From positions 1 to 64,000 of the forward strand of contig JANXZO010000026.1 in the NCBI GenBank assembly GCA_025355465.1: a DNA stretch of 64,000 nucleotides. The letters run 5' to 3'. The stretch is from Bacteroidales bacterium (lineage in GTDB: Bacteria > Bacteroidota > Bacteroidia > Bacteroidales > FEN-979). Positions 47,101 to 55,482 of the stretch are shown in pieces (the first letter of the stretch is position 1; the number at the start of each line of letters is the position of its first letter). The notes under the pieces are model-generated. The model did not search any database and was not told the DNA's origin. It worked only from the letters and a program-made list of their open reading frames with translations. The position numbers and the translations under genes were made by a program.

Positions 47101-50100
47101 CAAACACTTCTACGGGTGTAGTTTTATTCAGTACGACAACCGGATCTGTTGGGAACAGCAATAATGCAATCATTTCAAATATTATAAGGGACCGGAGTGA
47201 TGCTGCCGGGGTTCCATATATATTACTCTACTCTGCCGGTACTTCCGGTAAAGAGAACACCTCCCTTACAATTGATGGGAATGAGTTTTTCAACTTTACC
47301 AATTATGGGATCTACTTCACAACTGGTACCGGAGACGGTATGAACATCTCAAACAACAGCATATATCAAACAGCTTCTCGAGCTAGTACTTTTTATGGGA
47401 TAAATATCTCAGCTGGCAACGGTCATACCATTTCCGGAAACAGTTTTGGAGGATCAAATGCTTCAAGAACCGGTGCTGCAACTCAAACAACAGGAGCGTA
47501 TGGAATGTATGGTATTTATCTCTCCGTAGGAATGGTTACACCGACTTCTGTTCAGGGGAACTTGCTATCAAATTTCGGTTCGACAGGATCAGGCGTTGGT
47601 TCAAATGTTTATGGTTTGTATATTGCAGTTGGCAATGTTAATGTTGGTACTGTCACTGGGAATACATTCGGCGGCGGAGCATTACCATCAGATACGATCA
47701 GGAATGGCTATGACAATGGTATTATATATTCAGTTACCACTGGTTATGTCAATGTCGAAAATAATGTAATCGGGAATGTTGCATACTATAATGCCGGTGG
47801 AGTTGGGACTTGTGGCATGTACTTCAGCGCAGGCATCCTAAGTGTTAAAAATAATATTATCAGAGACCTTAAATCCAACTCAACAGGTACAGGCTATTTA
47901 TATTTGCCTGTTGGTTTATATTTAAGTACTACTGCTCCATCCAACATTGAAGGTAATACAATCTTTAATATTACTAACTCCAATCCCAATTCCGGTGCAT
48001 ACACCTGTGTTGGCCTTATTTGTGCTGGAGCATGGACAAATGCTACAATTCAGAAGAATAATATTTATAATATTAAAGCAATTGGGACAGGAACGTCAAC
48101 CAGTTCTCCCCAGGTATATGGAATGTATATCAGTGCTGGCAATGCTTCATACAATAATAATCTTGTATCCATCGGACTGGGAACGAATGGAGAGTCAAGG
48201 CTGTACGGCATTCAGGATGCATCACCAGGGTTTAACAATTACTACTTTAACTCTATTAATATATACGGTACAGGTGCAGGTAGTAACTCAAGCTATGCCT
48301 TCCTGAAATCAACAACATCAACTATAAATCTGAAGAACAACATCCTCAATAATGCTAGAACAGGAGGATCCATCAAGTCCTATGCAATTGGAGCTTTAAG
48401 TACAACCGGGGTCGGATCCAACTATAATGATCTCTATTCTGCAAGCGGCCCCCTTGGATTATGGGGCGCTGCTGATCAGGCAAATATTGCAGCATGGCAA
48501 TCGGCAAGTTTTGCGGATGCCACATCCTACTCGGTAAATCCGAGCTTCTTTTCTAACACAAATCTCCACACATGCCAGTCGGTACTGAATGGCGCTGGGA
48601 TCACAATTCCGGGAATAACCACAGACTATGCCGGTGTTACGAGAGGAAATCCTCCGGATATCGGTGCCTATGAATTTTCTGTACCTGTTCCAACAATTAC
48701 CGGGGGAACTACGTTTTGCCAGAATTCAACGGGGAATGTATATACGACCGAAAGCGGGATGGCCGGGTATGCATGGACAGTAACCGGGGGTACTATTACT
48801 TCCGGCGGAACAAGCTCAGACAATACCGCGACAGTAACCTGGACCACTGCCGGTGCGCAAAGTGTCAGCGTCAACTATTTTAATGCAAATGGATGCGCTG
48901 CACCTACGCCAACTGTTAAGAACGTGACTGTCGACCCTGCCTCTGTTGGCGGCTCCATTGCCGGCGGCACCAATGTTTGCACGGGCACCAACAGCACCCT
49001 GCTTACACTTTCGGGATATACGGGAACCATTACCAAGTGGCAGTCGTCTGTCGACAACTGGGTAACTCCGGTTGACATCGCAAATACCACGACCACCTAC
49101 ACAGCCACCAACCTCACCACCACCACCAAATACCGGGCGGTGATCACCAGCGGGGTATGCTCTTCGGCCAATTCGGCGGATGCAACAGTAGCTGTTGATC
49201 CTGTGTCAGTGGGCGGTTCCATTGCAGGTTCAGCCACGGTATGCTCGGGCACCAACAGCACCTTGCTTACGCTGTCGGGTTATACGGGATCGATCGTGAA
49301 ATGGCAGAAATCAACCGACAACTGGGTCACCCCGGTGGATATCGGAAACACGGTTGCCACCTACACTGTGACAAATATTAGCACCACCACGAAATACAGG
49401 GCGGTGATTCAGAGCGGGGCCTGCTCCTCAACCAATTCGGCAGATGCTACTGTAACTGTTGACCCGGTTTCGGTGGGCGGCTCCATTGCCGGTTCCGCCA
49501 CCGTGTGTGCCGGTGCCAACAGCACCCTGCTCACACTTTCGGGTTATACCGGAAATATCGTGAAATGGCAGAAATCGACCGACAACTGGGTCACCCCGGT
49601 TGATATCGTAAATACCACCACGACCTATACGGCCACCAACCTGGCAGTTACCACGAAGTACCGCGCTGTGATCCAGAGCGGGGTTTGCTCAACAGCCAAC
49701 TCCGGCGATGGAACTGTTACCGTGAACCCGTTGCCTGTTCCGACAGTTTCCGGTCCTGCCACCTGCATCAGCGGAACCTCGGGGAATGTTTACACCACGG
49801 AAGCCGGCATGACCGGTTACACCTGGGGAATCTCCGGCGGTGGTACGATCGATGCCGGACAGGGAACCAACAGCATCTCGGTTACCTGGAATGCTGCAGG
49901 AGCCCAGTTGGTAAGCGTGACCTATACGAACGGGAACAGTTGTTCGGCTGCAACCCCCACGATTTATCCTGTCAACGTAACTTCACTCCCGGGACCTGCA
50001 GGTCCGATCACCGGTACTGCAACCGTTTGCCAGGGTCAGAGCAGCGTTGCCTATTCGGTTGCTGCTGTTGTGAATGCCACAACCTACGTCTGGACACTGC

Positions 50101-53100
50101 CCACCGGGGCAACCATTGCGACCGGAACAGGAACCAACTCCATCACGGTGAACTATTCCGGCACCGCCTCATCGGGCAATATGTCGGTTTACGGATCGAA
50201 CGGACTGGGCGACGGAACCCCGTCACCGAACTACGCAGTTACCGTGAAGACCATGCCGACACCGACCATTTCGGGTCCGGCCACGATCTGTGCTGGCACT
50301 GCAGGTAATGTTTACACCACGGAAGCCGGGATGACAGCTTACACATGGACGGTCTCAGCCGGTGGCACCATCACCGCCGGGGCAGGAACCAATTCCATTA
50401 CGGTAACCTGGAGCACGGCCGGCGCACAGACAGTGTCAGCCAACTACAACAATGCCAACGGATGTCCTGCTGCAACAGCCACGATAAAGAATATTACCGT
50501 GAACGCCCTTCCGGTTCCGACCATCACCGGTCCGGCAACAGCATGTGCCGCCTCTGCAGGTAATGTATATACCACACAGGCAGGCATGACAGGTTACACC
50601 TGGTCGGTTTCGGCCGGTGGCACCATCACCGCCGGTGCAGGTACCAACTCCGTTACCGTCACATGGAACACCGCCGGTGCGCAGACTGTCAGCGTGAACT
50701 ATACCAATGCCAACAGCTGTACCGCTGCCTCTGCCACAGTTTACAATGTTACGGTCAATGCACTCCCGGTTCCGACCATCACCGGCCCGGCTTCGGTTTG
50801 CGCCACAACAACCGGAAATGTTTACACCACGCAGGCCGGCATGACCGGTTATGTCTGGGCGGTCTCCGCCGGTGGAACAGTCACTGCAGGTGCCGGCACC
50901 AATGCCATCACGGTAACCTGGAACACGGCAGGTGCGCAAACAGTCAGCGTGAACTATACCAACGCCAGCAACTGTGCAGCCACTTCAGCGACAGTATACA
51001 ATGTTACCGTGAATGCACTTCCGGTTCCGACAATTACCGGTCCGGCGTCTGTATGTGCCGGTTCAACCGGTAATGTCTATACAACGCAGGCCGGGATGAC
51101 CGGTTATACCTGGGTTGTTTCGGCTGGCGGAACGATCACTGCCGGATCGGGAACCAATGCCATCACCGTGACCTGGAGCACTGCCGGTGCCAAGACCGTT
51201 ACGGTTAACTATACCAATGCAAGCAGTTGTACCGCGGCTTCGGCCACAGTTTATAACGTAACGGTCAACACACTTCCGGTCCCCACAATAACAGGTCCCG
51301 CCTCGGTATGCGTTACCTCAACTGGCAATGTCTACACCACCCAGGCAGCGATGACAGGCTATACCTGGACCGTCTCAGCCGGTGGTACGATCACCGCTGG
51401 TGCGGGTACCAATGCCATTACAGTTACATGGACCACTGCCGGTGCTCAGACCGTGAGCGTGAACTATACCAACGCCAGCAGTTGTACGGCTGCATCCGCA
51501 ACGGTTTACAACGTGACGGTGAATGCACTTCCTGTTCCGGCCATTACCGGGCCGGCCACGGTTTGTGTTGCAACGGCGGGTAATGTATATACCACCCAGG
51601 CATCGATGACCGGCTACACCTGGACTGTTTCAGCCGGGGGTACGATTACTGCCGGTGCAGGGACCAACGCCATAACCGTGACTTGGAATACCTTCGGCGC
51701 GCAGAGCGTCAGTGTGAACTATACGAATGCAAGCAGTTGTACTGCGGCTTCTGCCACAGTTTATGCTGTGACGGTCAATACCCGCCCGGTACCCACAATC
51801 ACGGGACCGGCAACGGTCTGCTCGGGTATCACAGGCAGTCTCTACACCACCCAGGCCGGTATGACAGGGTATACCTGGACCGTTTCGGCAGGGGGTACGA
51901 TTACAGCCGGTGCCGGAACCAACGCCATCACTGTAACCTGGACCACGGCCGGTGCGCAGAGCGTTACCGTGAACTACAACAACGCCTCTGGGTGTAATGC
52001 AACCACGCCTACGTCGTTTGCCGTAACTGTAAATGCCACCCCGGTACCCACCATCACGGGCCCGGCAGCAGCCTGTCTCAACTCGGTGGGTAACATCTAT
52101 TCGACACAGGCTGGTATGACAGGCTATACCTGGACCATCTCAGCCGGTGGAACCATCACGGCAGGTGCCGGAACCAGTGCCATCACGGTAACCTGGAATA
52201 GTGTCGGCGCCCAGACCGTTTCGGTGAACTACACCAACGGATCGGGCTGTACAGGAGCAGCACCCACGGTTTACAACGTAACTGTGAACGGACTGGCAGC
52301 ACCCACGATTACAGGATCCAATAATCTTTGCGTCAATTCGGGGTATTACAACTATACTACCGAAGCAGGCATGGTTGGTTATACATGGACGGTAAGCGCA
52401 GGCGGAACCATCACCTGGGGAGCCGGTACCAACCAGATCCAGGTAGTGTGGAACACGGCAGGCGCTCAGTCGGTAAGTGTCATCTATTCGAACGCTTCGG
52501 GATGTACGCCGGTTGCCCCCACGGTACTGGCGGTTACTGTCAACCCGATGCCGGGCGCAGCAGGAAATATCACAGGAACCGCAGCAGTTTGCGGCGGGGC
52601 CCAGGGTGTAGCCTACTCAGTGGCACCTGTACCCAATGCTGCCAACTATGTATGGAATCTCCCGGCCGGTGCGACCATTGCAACAGGCTTCAACAGCAAC
52701 AACATCACGGTTAACTTTGCTGCCAACGCCTCTTCGGGCAACATCACCGCCCAGGGGAACAACCTCTGCGGCAATGGTGCACCATCACCCCCGTTTGCCG
52801 TTACTGTTACCGCACTTCCGGGTGCCGCCGGAACCATCACGGGCCAGGCTGCAGTATGCCAGGGCACTACCGGTGTGGTCTATTCGGTGGGTACGATCGC
52901 CAACGCAACCAGCTATACCTGGACAGTACCAACCGGTGCTACCATTGTCAGCGGTGCTACAACCAACAGCATCACGGTCAATTTCGGCCTCACTGCCACC
53001 TCCGGTAACGTTACTGTTCTCGGTACCAACTCCTGCGGCAGCGGAACCGTTTCACCACCATTCGCTGTAACCGTCAATGTTAAACCTGCTACACCTGTTG

Positions 53101-53579
53101 TGACGGCATCGAACGACACCCTCACCAGCAGCATTGCTACAGGAAACCAGTGGTACTTCTCCGCCACCCAGACCGGAACCGGGGCCATCATCCCCGGCGC
53201 AACAGGTCAGACGCATGTGGCAACACAGACCGGCTGGTACTGGAGCGTGGTTACCCTTAACGGGTGCAGCTCCGATCCATCCAACCGCGAATATGTTGTG
53301 ATGGTGGGCGAAGAGGAGTTGCAGGCGGGTACCTTCAACATCTACCCCGTTCCCAACGACGGCCGCTTTACTGTTTCAATTACAACACCCCAGGAGAAGA
53401 GATTCACCATCCTTGTTTACAATAAGCTCGGACAGATGATCTATGAACTGAAAGATGTTGTGGTTACTGGTGAATTCAGGCAGCTGGTCGACCTCCGCCC
53501 CACACCCAACGGAGTCTACACGGTGCTCTTCCAGAATGATGAACACAAAGTCGTGAGGAAGGTGCTGGTAAATAAATAG
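41130..53579 (+). CDS. Giant secreted repeat protein, probable T9SS-exported adhesin
   Basis: This 4149-residue protein has a signal peptide (1-20, ending CIAFSQ), a carbohydrate-binding-like beta-sandwich (about 22-190) and one fibronectin type III domain (about 190-285). Three long beta-helix-like regions follow (about 290-780, 950-1700, 1850-2510), rich in N-x-I-x-N/G turns. About 1450 residues of Ig/PKD-like repeats come next: three of 88 residues, ten of 85 and three of 89. The C-terminal 80 or so residues (FNIYPVPNDGRFTVSI, NGVYTVLFQ, VLVNK) fit a T9SS type A sorting domain. It has no recognised enzyme domain, so surface adhesion or matrix formation is inferred. The stop codon TAG is the first triplet of an octamer array, and a strong terminator follows. 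Confidence 0.88.
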   Translation: MKKFLLFTIALLLNCIAFSQNIFNDGFEAGNTDQSTTILGWTQITGPTYTSYSWTANSSLTTYNRSPRTGLWDAFLHYSGESWLFRQVTLTSGTAYQFSVWARQDGATLTDATVELKYGTAASIAGMTNLITAATGVGSSYVQVKGTFTPASSGTFYVAIHGNINSTPWYLTIDDVSLDVAAAPNAPPISFTASSVSQTGMTIGWTDNSTNETSFRVYRSTDNITFTQVGSDIPSTSTATTGTLYSQPQTGLVAGVTYYYRVVSTLILESTYLTGNQATLPLVPLTGVKTIDPAGSGPNNYFTFTAAITDLNTNGTAAGGVTFNVASATYTENPPAITATGTIANQIIFQKGGVGANPILAATGGAGTSDFGFCFSGSDYITFDGIDVTATGATLEYGYLIRNGSATDGAQYNTIKNARITLNRTNLLTVGVMQSSSSSYGGGVTPTANSGNNSYNKYYNLTIENSYSGIWLYSYTLTYYDLGNEIGTTGTGSTTIGASTANDIGNGSSTVYGIYAYYQTGLKVFNTEIRNLTGTSTSYVYGLYSYYDQGNSLFFNNKIHDISTTNTTTSPRLYGMYVYYPTLTTNVYNNVVYGFSHALSAASATMIVYGINITGTTTANVYYNTVRMNLSANVTNTAFYNAITNGTVKNNIFSNFSTAGATSKRYSFYASSNPVSTSNNILYIDGAGTNNFVGYGVAADRASLNIFAAVISPAAPSYGFLGGSCNADPNFTGTTDLTFAGSTPARYSGTPIAGITTDFAGTTRGLTRPTIGAYETTQPLNDKSAPVFSNISVTNGITPVVSITLNDNSNSALNSTIRLWYRLSTSVGAFTALDADAKPVGAMNGTYTWNTSVAALPQGVYQFYIAARDDQGAGLGIFTYPMWATTWLGWAAGDPPNFVANPDAAANTSTFVKQANLVAGSYEVGDDQPVLKKLTDVAAQLNSSILQGNVTYELNSTYDGTTGELFPVVFNQYTTSGGNWTVTIRVKGGVSARTTSGNIANQLIRLDGADNITFDGRAGGTGSTIAWNIKNTNVGGYAILLFNDAQSNTIQYCDVVAVNPANPVIFIGGTTGANGNDNNMFLNCNIHDDGTNYPIYGIASQGTTTTLNTWNSGITVSNCNIYNYYLNGGSAVGIYLAAGSTSWTVTGNSFYETATKTPTTAAGFTGILMGSGDGHTVSGNYVGGSGPLCAGMLTFSGTTVANYVYGIRFGTMLLSNANSVQGNTVSNISLGTNPAGAGTILFDGILISSGIVNVGNITPNTVGSGSATGSIVVALGAGAFTSNVLGIDFRSPTGLIQNNIVGGITLSGTTTSAATIAGIYFPPTLAGDVTISGNTIGSATTANSIQAVSAANPPVSIYGIYSLPQGGYGNVTMTNNVVANISNSSTNASSLICGIGSANSYAPTIISQNTVRDLLSTAPNTGTTATASIIGLYSSNAFAGQMVRQNSFFNFTNSTATAAAVITGIYYIGPTTGTNSIERNLIHSFSLSSTSATATLNGIYNAGGLTTLKNNMIRLGITSAGASLTSVSQINGIYENSGINNYYNNSVYVGGTGVVGTTGSTYCFYSTVTTSPRNIVDNIFFNARSGGATGKHYAIRVAGTGVNPAGLTSNYNLLFANGATGGTLGYYNADMLTIAAWKAATGQDMASGNGDPNFINATGTSALVDLHVQNPTPIEAAGIALSSVTDDYDGQTRSSLTPPDVGADAGNFTLGADVFGPNITFTPLGNGGTANRVVSNFATITDNVGVAAGANVPRLYYKKSTDNNAFVGNTSADNGWKYVLASNTTSPYSFTIDYSIINGGSVSPTNIIQYFVVAQDAANNLSSNLQGATASGNPPVTLINGAPASPNSFVIASYILWGTVTVPGTYPTLTGTGGLFEAINNGIIVGNITANITANLTEPGTVALNQFNESPVNSNFTLTIQPDGTTERLISGAVANGMIRLDGADRVFIDGRYNYAGRYLRFRNTNTSNPTFTFLNDATNNTIRNCYIEGANTSTGVVLFSTTTGSVGNSNNAIISNIIRDRSDAAGVPYILLYSAGTSGKENTSLTIDGNEFFNFTNYGIYFTTGTGDGMNISNNSIYQTASRASTFYGINISAGNGHTISGNSFGGSNASRTGAATQTTGAYGMYGIYLSVGMVTPTSVQGNLLSNFGSTGSGVGSNVYGLYIAVGNVNVGTVTGNTFGGGALPSDTIRNGYDNGIIYSVTTGYVNVENNVIGNVAYYNAGGVGTCGMYFSAGILSVKNNIIRDLKSNSTGTGYLYLPVGLYLSTTAPSNIEGNTIFNITNSNPNSGAYTCVGLICAGAWTNATIQKNNIYNIKAIGTGTSTSSPQVYGMYISAGNASYNNNLVSIGLGTNGESRLYGIQDASPGFNNYYFNSINIYGTGAGSNSSYAFLKSTTSTINLKNNILNNARTGGSIKSYAIGALSTTGVGSNYNDLYSASGPLGLWGAADQANIAAWQSASFADATSYSVNPSFFSNTNLHTCQSVLNGAGITIPGITTDYAGVTRGNPPDIGAYEFSVPVPTITGGTTFCQNSTGNVYTTESGMAGYAWTVTGGTITSGGTSSDNTATVTWTTAGAQSVSVNYFNANGCAAPTPTVKNVTVDPASVGGSIAGGTNVCTGTNSTLLTLSGYTGTITKWQSSVDNWVTPVDIANTTTTYTATNLTTTTKYRAVITSGVCSSANSADATVAVDPVSVGGSIAGSATVCSGTNSTLLTLSGYTGSIVKWQKSTDNWVTPVDIGNTVATYTVTNISTTTKYRAVIQSGACSSTNSADATVTVDPVSVGGSIAGSATVCAGANSTLLTLSGYTGNIVKWQKSTDNWVTPVDIVNTTTTYTATNLAVTTKYRAVIQSGVCSTANSGDGTVTVNPLPVPTVSGPATCISGTSGNVYTTEAGMTGYTWGISGGGTIDAGQGTNSISVTWNAAGAQLVSVTYTNGNSCSAATPTIYPVNVTSLPGPAGPITGTATVCQGQSSVAYSVAAVVNATTYVWTLPTGATIATGTGTNSITVNYSGTASSGNMSVYGSNGLGDGTPSPNYAVTVKTMPTPTISGPATICAGTAGNVYTTEAGMTAYTWTVSAGGTITAGAGTNSITVTWSTAGAQTVSANYNNANGCPAATATIKNITVNALPVPTITGPATACAASAGNVYTTQAGMTGYTWSVSAGGTITAGAGTNSVTVTWNTAGAQTVSVNYTNANSCTAASATVYNVTVNALPVPTITGPASVCATTTGNVYTTQAGMTGYVWAVSAGGTVTAGAGTNAITVTWNTAGAQTVSVNYTNASNCAATSATVYNVTVNALPVPTITGPASVCAGSTGNVYTTQAGMTGYTWVVSAGGTITAGSGTNAITVTWSTAGAKTVTVNYTNASSCTAASATVYNVTVNTLPVPTITGPASVCVTSTGNVYTTQAAMTGYTWTVSAGGTITAGAGTNAITVTWTTAGAQTVSVNYTNASSCTAASATVYNVTVNALPVPAITGPATVCVATAGNVYTTQASMTGYTWTVSAGGTITAGAGTNAITVTWNTFGAQSVSVNYTNASSCTAASATVYAVTVNTRPVPTITGPATVCSGITGSLYTTQAGMTGYTWTVSAGGTITAGAGTNAITVTWTTAGAQSVTVNYNNASGCNATTPTSFAVTVNATPVPTITGPAAACLNSVGNIYSTQAGMTGYTWTISAGGTITAGAGTSAITVTWNSVGAQTVSVNYTNGSGCTGAAPTVYNVTVNGLAAPTITGSNNLCVNSGYYNYTTEAGMVGYTWTVSAGGTITWGAGTNQIQVVWNTAGAQSVSVIYSNASGCTPVAPTVLAVTVNPMPGAAGNITGTAAVCGGAQGVAYSVAPVPNAANYVWNLPAGATIATGFNSNNITVNFAANASSGNITAQGNNLCGNGAPSPPFAVTVTALPGAAGTITGQAAVCQGTTGVVYSVGTIANATSYTWTVPTGATIVSGATTNSITVNFGLTATSGNVTVLGTNSCGSGTVSPPFAVTVNVKPATPVVTASNDTLTSSIATGNQWYFSATQTGTGAIIPGATGQTHVATQTGWYWSVVTLNGCSSDPSNREYVVMVGEEELQAGTFNIYPVPNDGRFTVSITTPQEKRFTILVYNKLGQMIYELKDVVVTGEFRQLVDLRPTPNGVYTVLFQNDEHKVVRKVLVNK
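48933..49724 (+). repeat. Three 264-bp in-frame repeats (88-aa modules)
   Basis: Units begin at 48933, 49197 and 49461. Each encodes SVGGSIAG, a Cys, LLTLSGYTG, KWQ, DNWVTPVDI and TTKYRAVI, typical of secreted Bacteroidota surface repeats. Confidence 0.9.
49731..52547 (+). repeat. Run of 255-bp Ig/PKD-like repeats (85-aa modules)
   Basis: One 255-bp unit at 49731 and one 267-bp unit at 49986 are followed by nine back-to-back 255-bp units starting at 50253, 50508, 50763, 51018, 51273, 51528, 51783, 52038 and 52293. The unit pattern is PTITGPA, a Cys, GNVYTTQAGMTGYTW, GGTITAGAGTN, ITVTW and GAQTVSVNY. Many neighbouring units are almost identical. Confidence 0.92.
52548..53081 (+). repeat. Two 267-bp repeats (89-aa modules)
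   Basis: Units begin at 52548 and 52815 and share PGAAG-ITG, VC, GVAYSV/GVVYSV and SPPFAVTV. They are related to the unit at 49986, which is embedded among the 85-residue modules. Confidence 0.85.
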
Positions 53580-53608
53580 CGAAATAGCGAGGTAGCGAAA
53601 TAGCGAAA
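53577..53608 (+). repeat. Stop-anchored octamer array after the giant gene
   Basis: TAGCGAAA, TAGCGAGG, TAGCGAAA, TAGCGAAA. The first TAG is the stop codon of the 4149-aa gene. The array is followed after 3 bases by the terminator hairpin. Confidence 0.92.
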
Positions 53609-53611
53609 ATG

Positions 53612-53650
53612 CAGCAGGGGCAACCGGTTCGGTTGCCCCTGCTGTTTTTA
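53612..53650 (+). terminator. Strong intrinsic terminator after the giant gene
   Basis: A perfect 14-bp stem (CAGCAGGGGCAACC, 5-base loop, GGTTGCCCCTGCTG, 53612-53644) is followed by TTTTTA. The GGTTGCCCCT arm is repeated at 53653-53662, at the 3' end of uvrC. Confidence 0.9.
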
Positions 53651-53660
53651 CCGGTTGCCC

Positions 53661-55481
53661 CTATTTCGTTTTCTGAAAGTGTTCATAAACGATCTTCCCC
53701 TTCGCCTTGCCCACCACTTCCTGGATGGCTTCGAGGGTAGCGAGTTTGATGTTCTTCACCGATTTGAATTTCCAGAGGAGCTTTTGGTTGAGGGAGTAGC
53801 CCACGCCGACGATCTCCATAAGCTGGGGCGACATGGCCGCCTTTTCACGGCGCCGGCGGTGGTGGGTGATGCCGAACCGGTGGGCTTCGTCGCGCATCTG
53901 CTGGATGATGCGGAGGGTTTCTGACTTCTTGTCGAGGTACATCGGAAGAGGATCATTGGGGTAGTAGATCTCCTCCAGCTTCTTCGCAATACCGATGATG
54001 GTGATTTTACCGCGAAGGTCAAGTTTTTCAAGACTGCCAAGGGCGGAGCTGAGCTGTCCTTTGCCGCCATCCACCACAATAAGCTGCGGCAATGGTTTCT
54101 CCTCATCGAGCAGCCTCCGGTAGCGCCGGTAGATAACCTCCTCCATCGAAGCAAAGTCGTCGGGCCCCTCCACGGTTTTAATGTTGAAATGACGGTATTG
54201 GCTCTTGTCGGGCTTGCCGTTCCGGAAGCAGACCATAGCTGCCACCGGATTCGTTCCCTGGATGTTGGAGTTGTCGAAACATTCGATGTGGACCGGCTCC
54301 TCGGTCATCCGGAGATCTTTCATCATGGTTTCCATAAGCCGTCTCACCTTGTGTTCGGGATCCACCTGTTCCTTCTGTTTCTCCCGCTCCATCTGGTAAT
54401 ACTTTACATTGCGTTCGGAAAGGTCAAGCAGCTTCTTTTTATCCCCGATCTTCGGAACGGTAAATATTACTCCGGGAATGGCAAATTCGGGCAGAAAGGG
54501 AAGGATGATTTCCGGCGAACGGCTCTCAAACCGCTGTCGGATCTCTGTAACGGCGAGGGTAAGCAACTCACCGGGGGTTTCGTCCAGTTTCTTGATGAGC
54601 TCAATCGTGTGCACCTGGATGATGGCGCCGTTCATCACCTTCATAAAGTTGACATAGGCATGAAGTCCTTCTGCTGAGATCGAAAATACATCCACATCAT
54701 TGATCGACGGGTTCACAATGGTCGATTTGCTTTGGTATTTATCAAGCAGGGCAAGTTTTTCCTTTACCAGATGGGCTTTCTCGAACTCGAGGTTACCGGC
54801 ATATTCCATCATCAGCTCCTTCAGCTGTTTTGCAACCATGGTGATGTTCCCCTTTACGATTTCACGGATCCCGACGATGGAACGGTCGTAATCTTCAACA
54901 CTCTGCAGTCCGACACATGGCCCCTTGCAATTACCCAAATGGAATTCGAGGCAAACCCTGAATTTTCCGGCCCTGATGTTCTTTTCGGTGAGGTTAAGAC
55001 TGCAGTTACGCAGGGGAAAGAGCTGTCGGGTAAGGTCCATCAGCGTGTGCATGAGCCGTACATTGGCATACGGACCGAAATACTGAGATCCGTCGCGGGT
55101 CACAAACCGGGTATGAAAGACCCGTGGAAAGGGTTCGTTTTTTATGCAGATCCAGGGGAAGGTCTTGTCGTCTTTGAGCGCCACGTTATAATGCGGCAGG
55201 TATTTCTTGATGAGGTTGTTCTCGAGCAGCAAGGCATCCTGTTCGGTCTCCACAACGATTACCTTGATGTCGGCGATCTTACGCACCAGCATCTGCACTT
55301 TTCCGCTGATGGAGTTGATCTTGGCGAAGTAGGAACTCACCCGTTTTCGCAGATCCTTCGCCTTCCCCACATAGATTATTTTTCCCTTATCGTCAAAATA
55401 TTGATACACTCCCGGCTTGTGCGGCAGATTCCGTACGATGGATTCAAGATGGGAGAAATATTTGTCGAGGGAGCCAGCCAT
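53661..55481 (-). CDS. uvrC: Excinuclease ABC subunit C
   Basis: This 606-residue protein is UvrC, which makes the two incisions of nucleotide excision repair together with UvrB. It has the N-terminal GIY-YIG nuclease (PGVYQYFDDKGKIIYVGKA, about residues 18-40), the UVR motif around residue 210, the RNase H-like C-terminal nuclease (CFDNSNIQGTNPVAAMV, VVDGGKGQLSSA) and a helix-hairpin-helix end (VGYSLNQKLLWKFKSVKN). ATG 55481 (MAGSLDKY) was chosen because it follows the receptor gene stop codon by one base; an upstream in-frame start would lie inside the receptor gene. No uvrA or uvrB is in the window. Confidence 0.96.
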   Translation of the reverse strand: MAGSLDKYFSHLESIVRNLPHKPGVYQYFDDKGKIIYVGKAKDLRKRVSSYFAKINSISGKVQMLVRKIADIKVIVVETEQDALLLENNLIKKYLPHYNVALKDDKTFPWICIKNEPFPRVFHTRFVTRDGSQYFGPYANVRLMHTLMDLTRQLFPLRNCSLNLTEKNIRAGKFRVCLEFHLGNCKGPCVGLQSVEDYDRSIVGIREIVKGNITMVAKQLKELMMEYAGNLEFEKAHLVKEKLALLDKYQSKSTIVNPSINDVDVFSISAEGLHAYVNFMKVMNGAIIQVHTIELIKKLDETPGELLTLAVTEIRQRFESRSPEIILPFLPEFAIPGVIFTVPKIGDKKKLLDLSERNVKYYQMEREKQKEQVDPEHKVRRLMETMMKDLRMTEEPVHIECFDNSNIQGTNPVAAMVCFRNGKPDKSQYRHFNIKTVEGPDDFASMEEVIYRRYRRLLDEEKPLPQLIVVDGGKGQLSSALGSLEKLDLRGKITIIGIAKKLEEIYYPNDPLPMYLDKKSETLRIIQQMRDEAHRFGITHHRRRREKAAMSPQLMEIVGVGYSLNQKLLWKFKSVKNIKLATLEAIQEVVGKAKGKIVYEHFQKTK

Positions 55482-55482
55482 G

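Noticed and set aside
49731..53081. Long frames on other strands or frames across the repeat region
   Set aside because: They are shadows of the regular codon pattern in the repeats; the plus-strand frame has a clear protein pattern.
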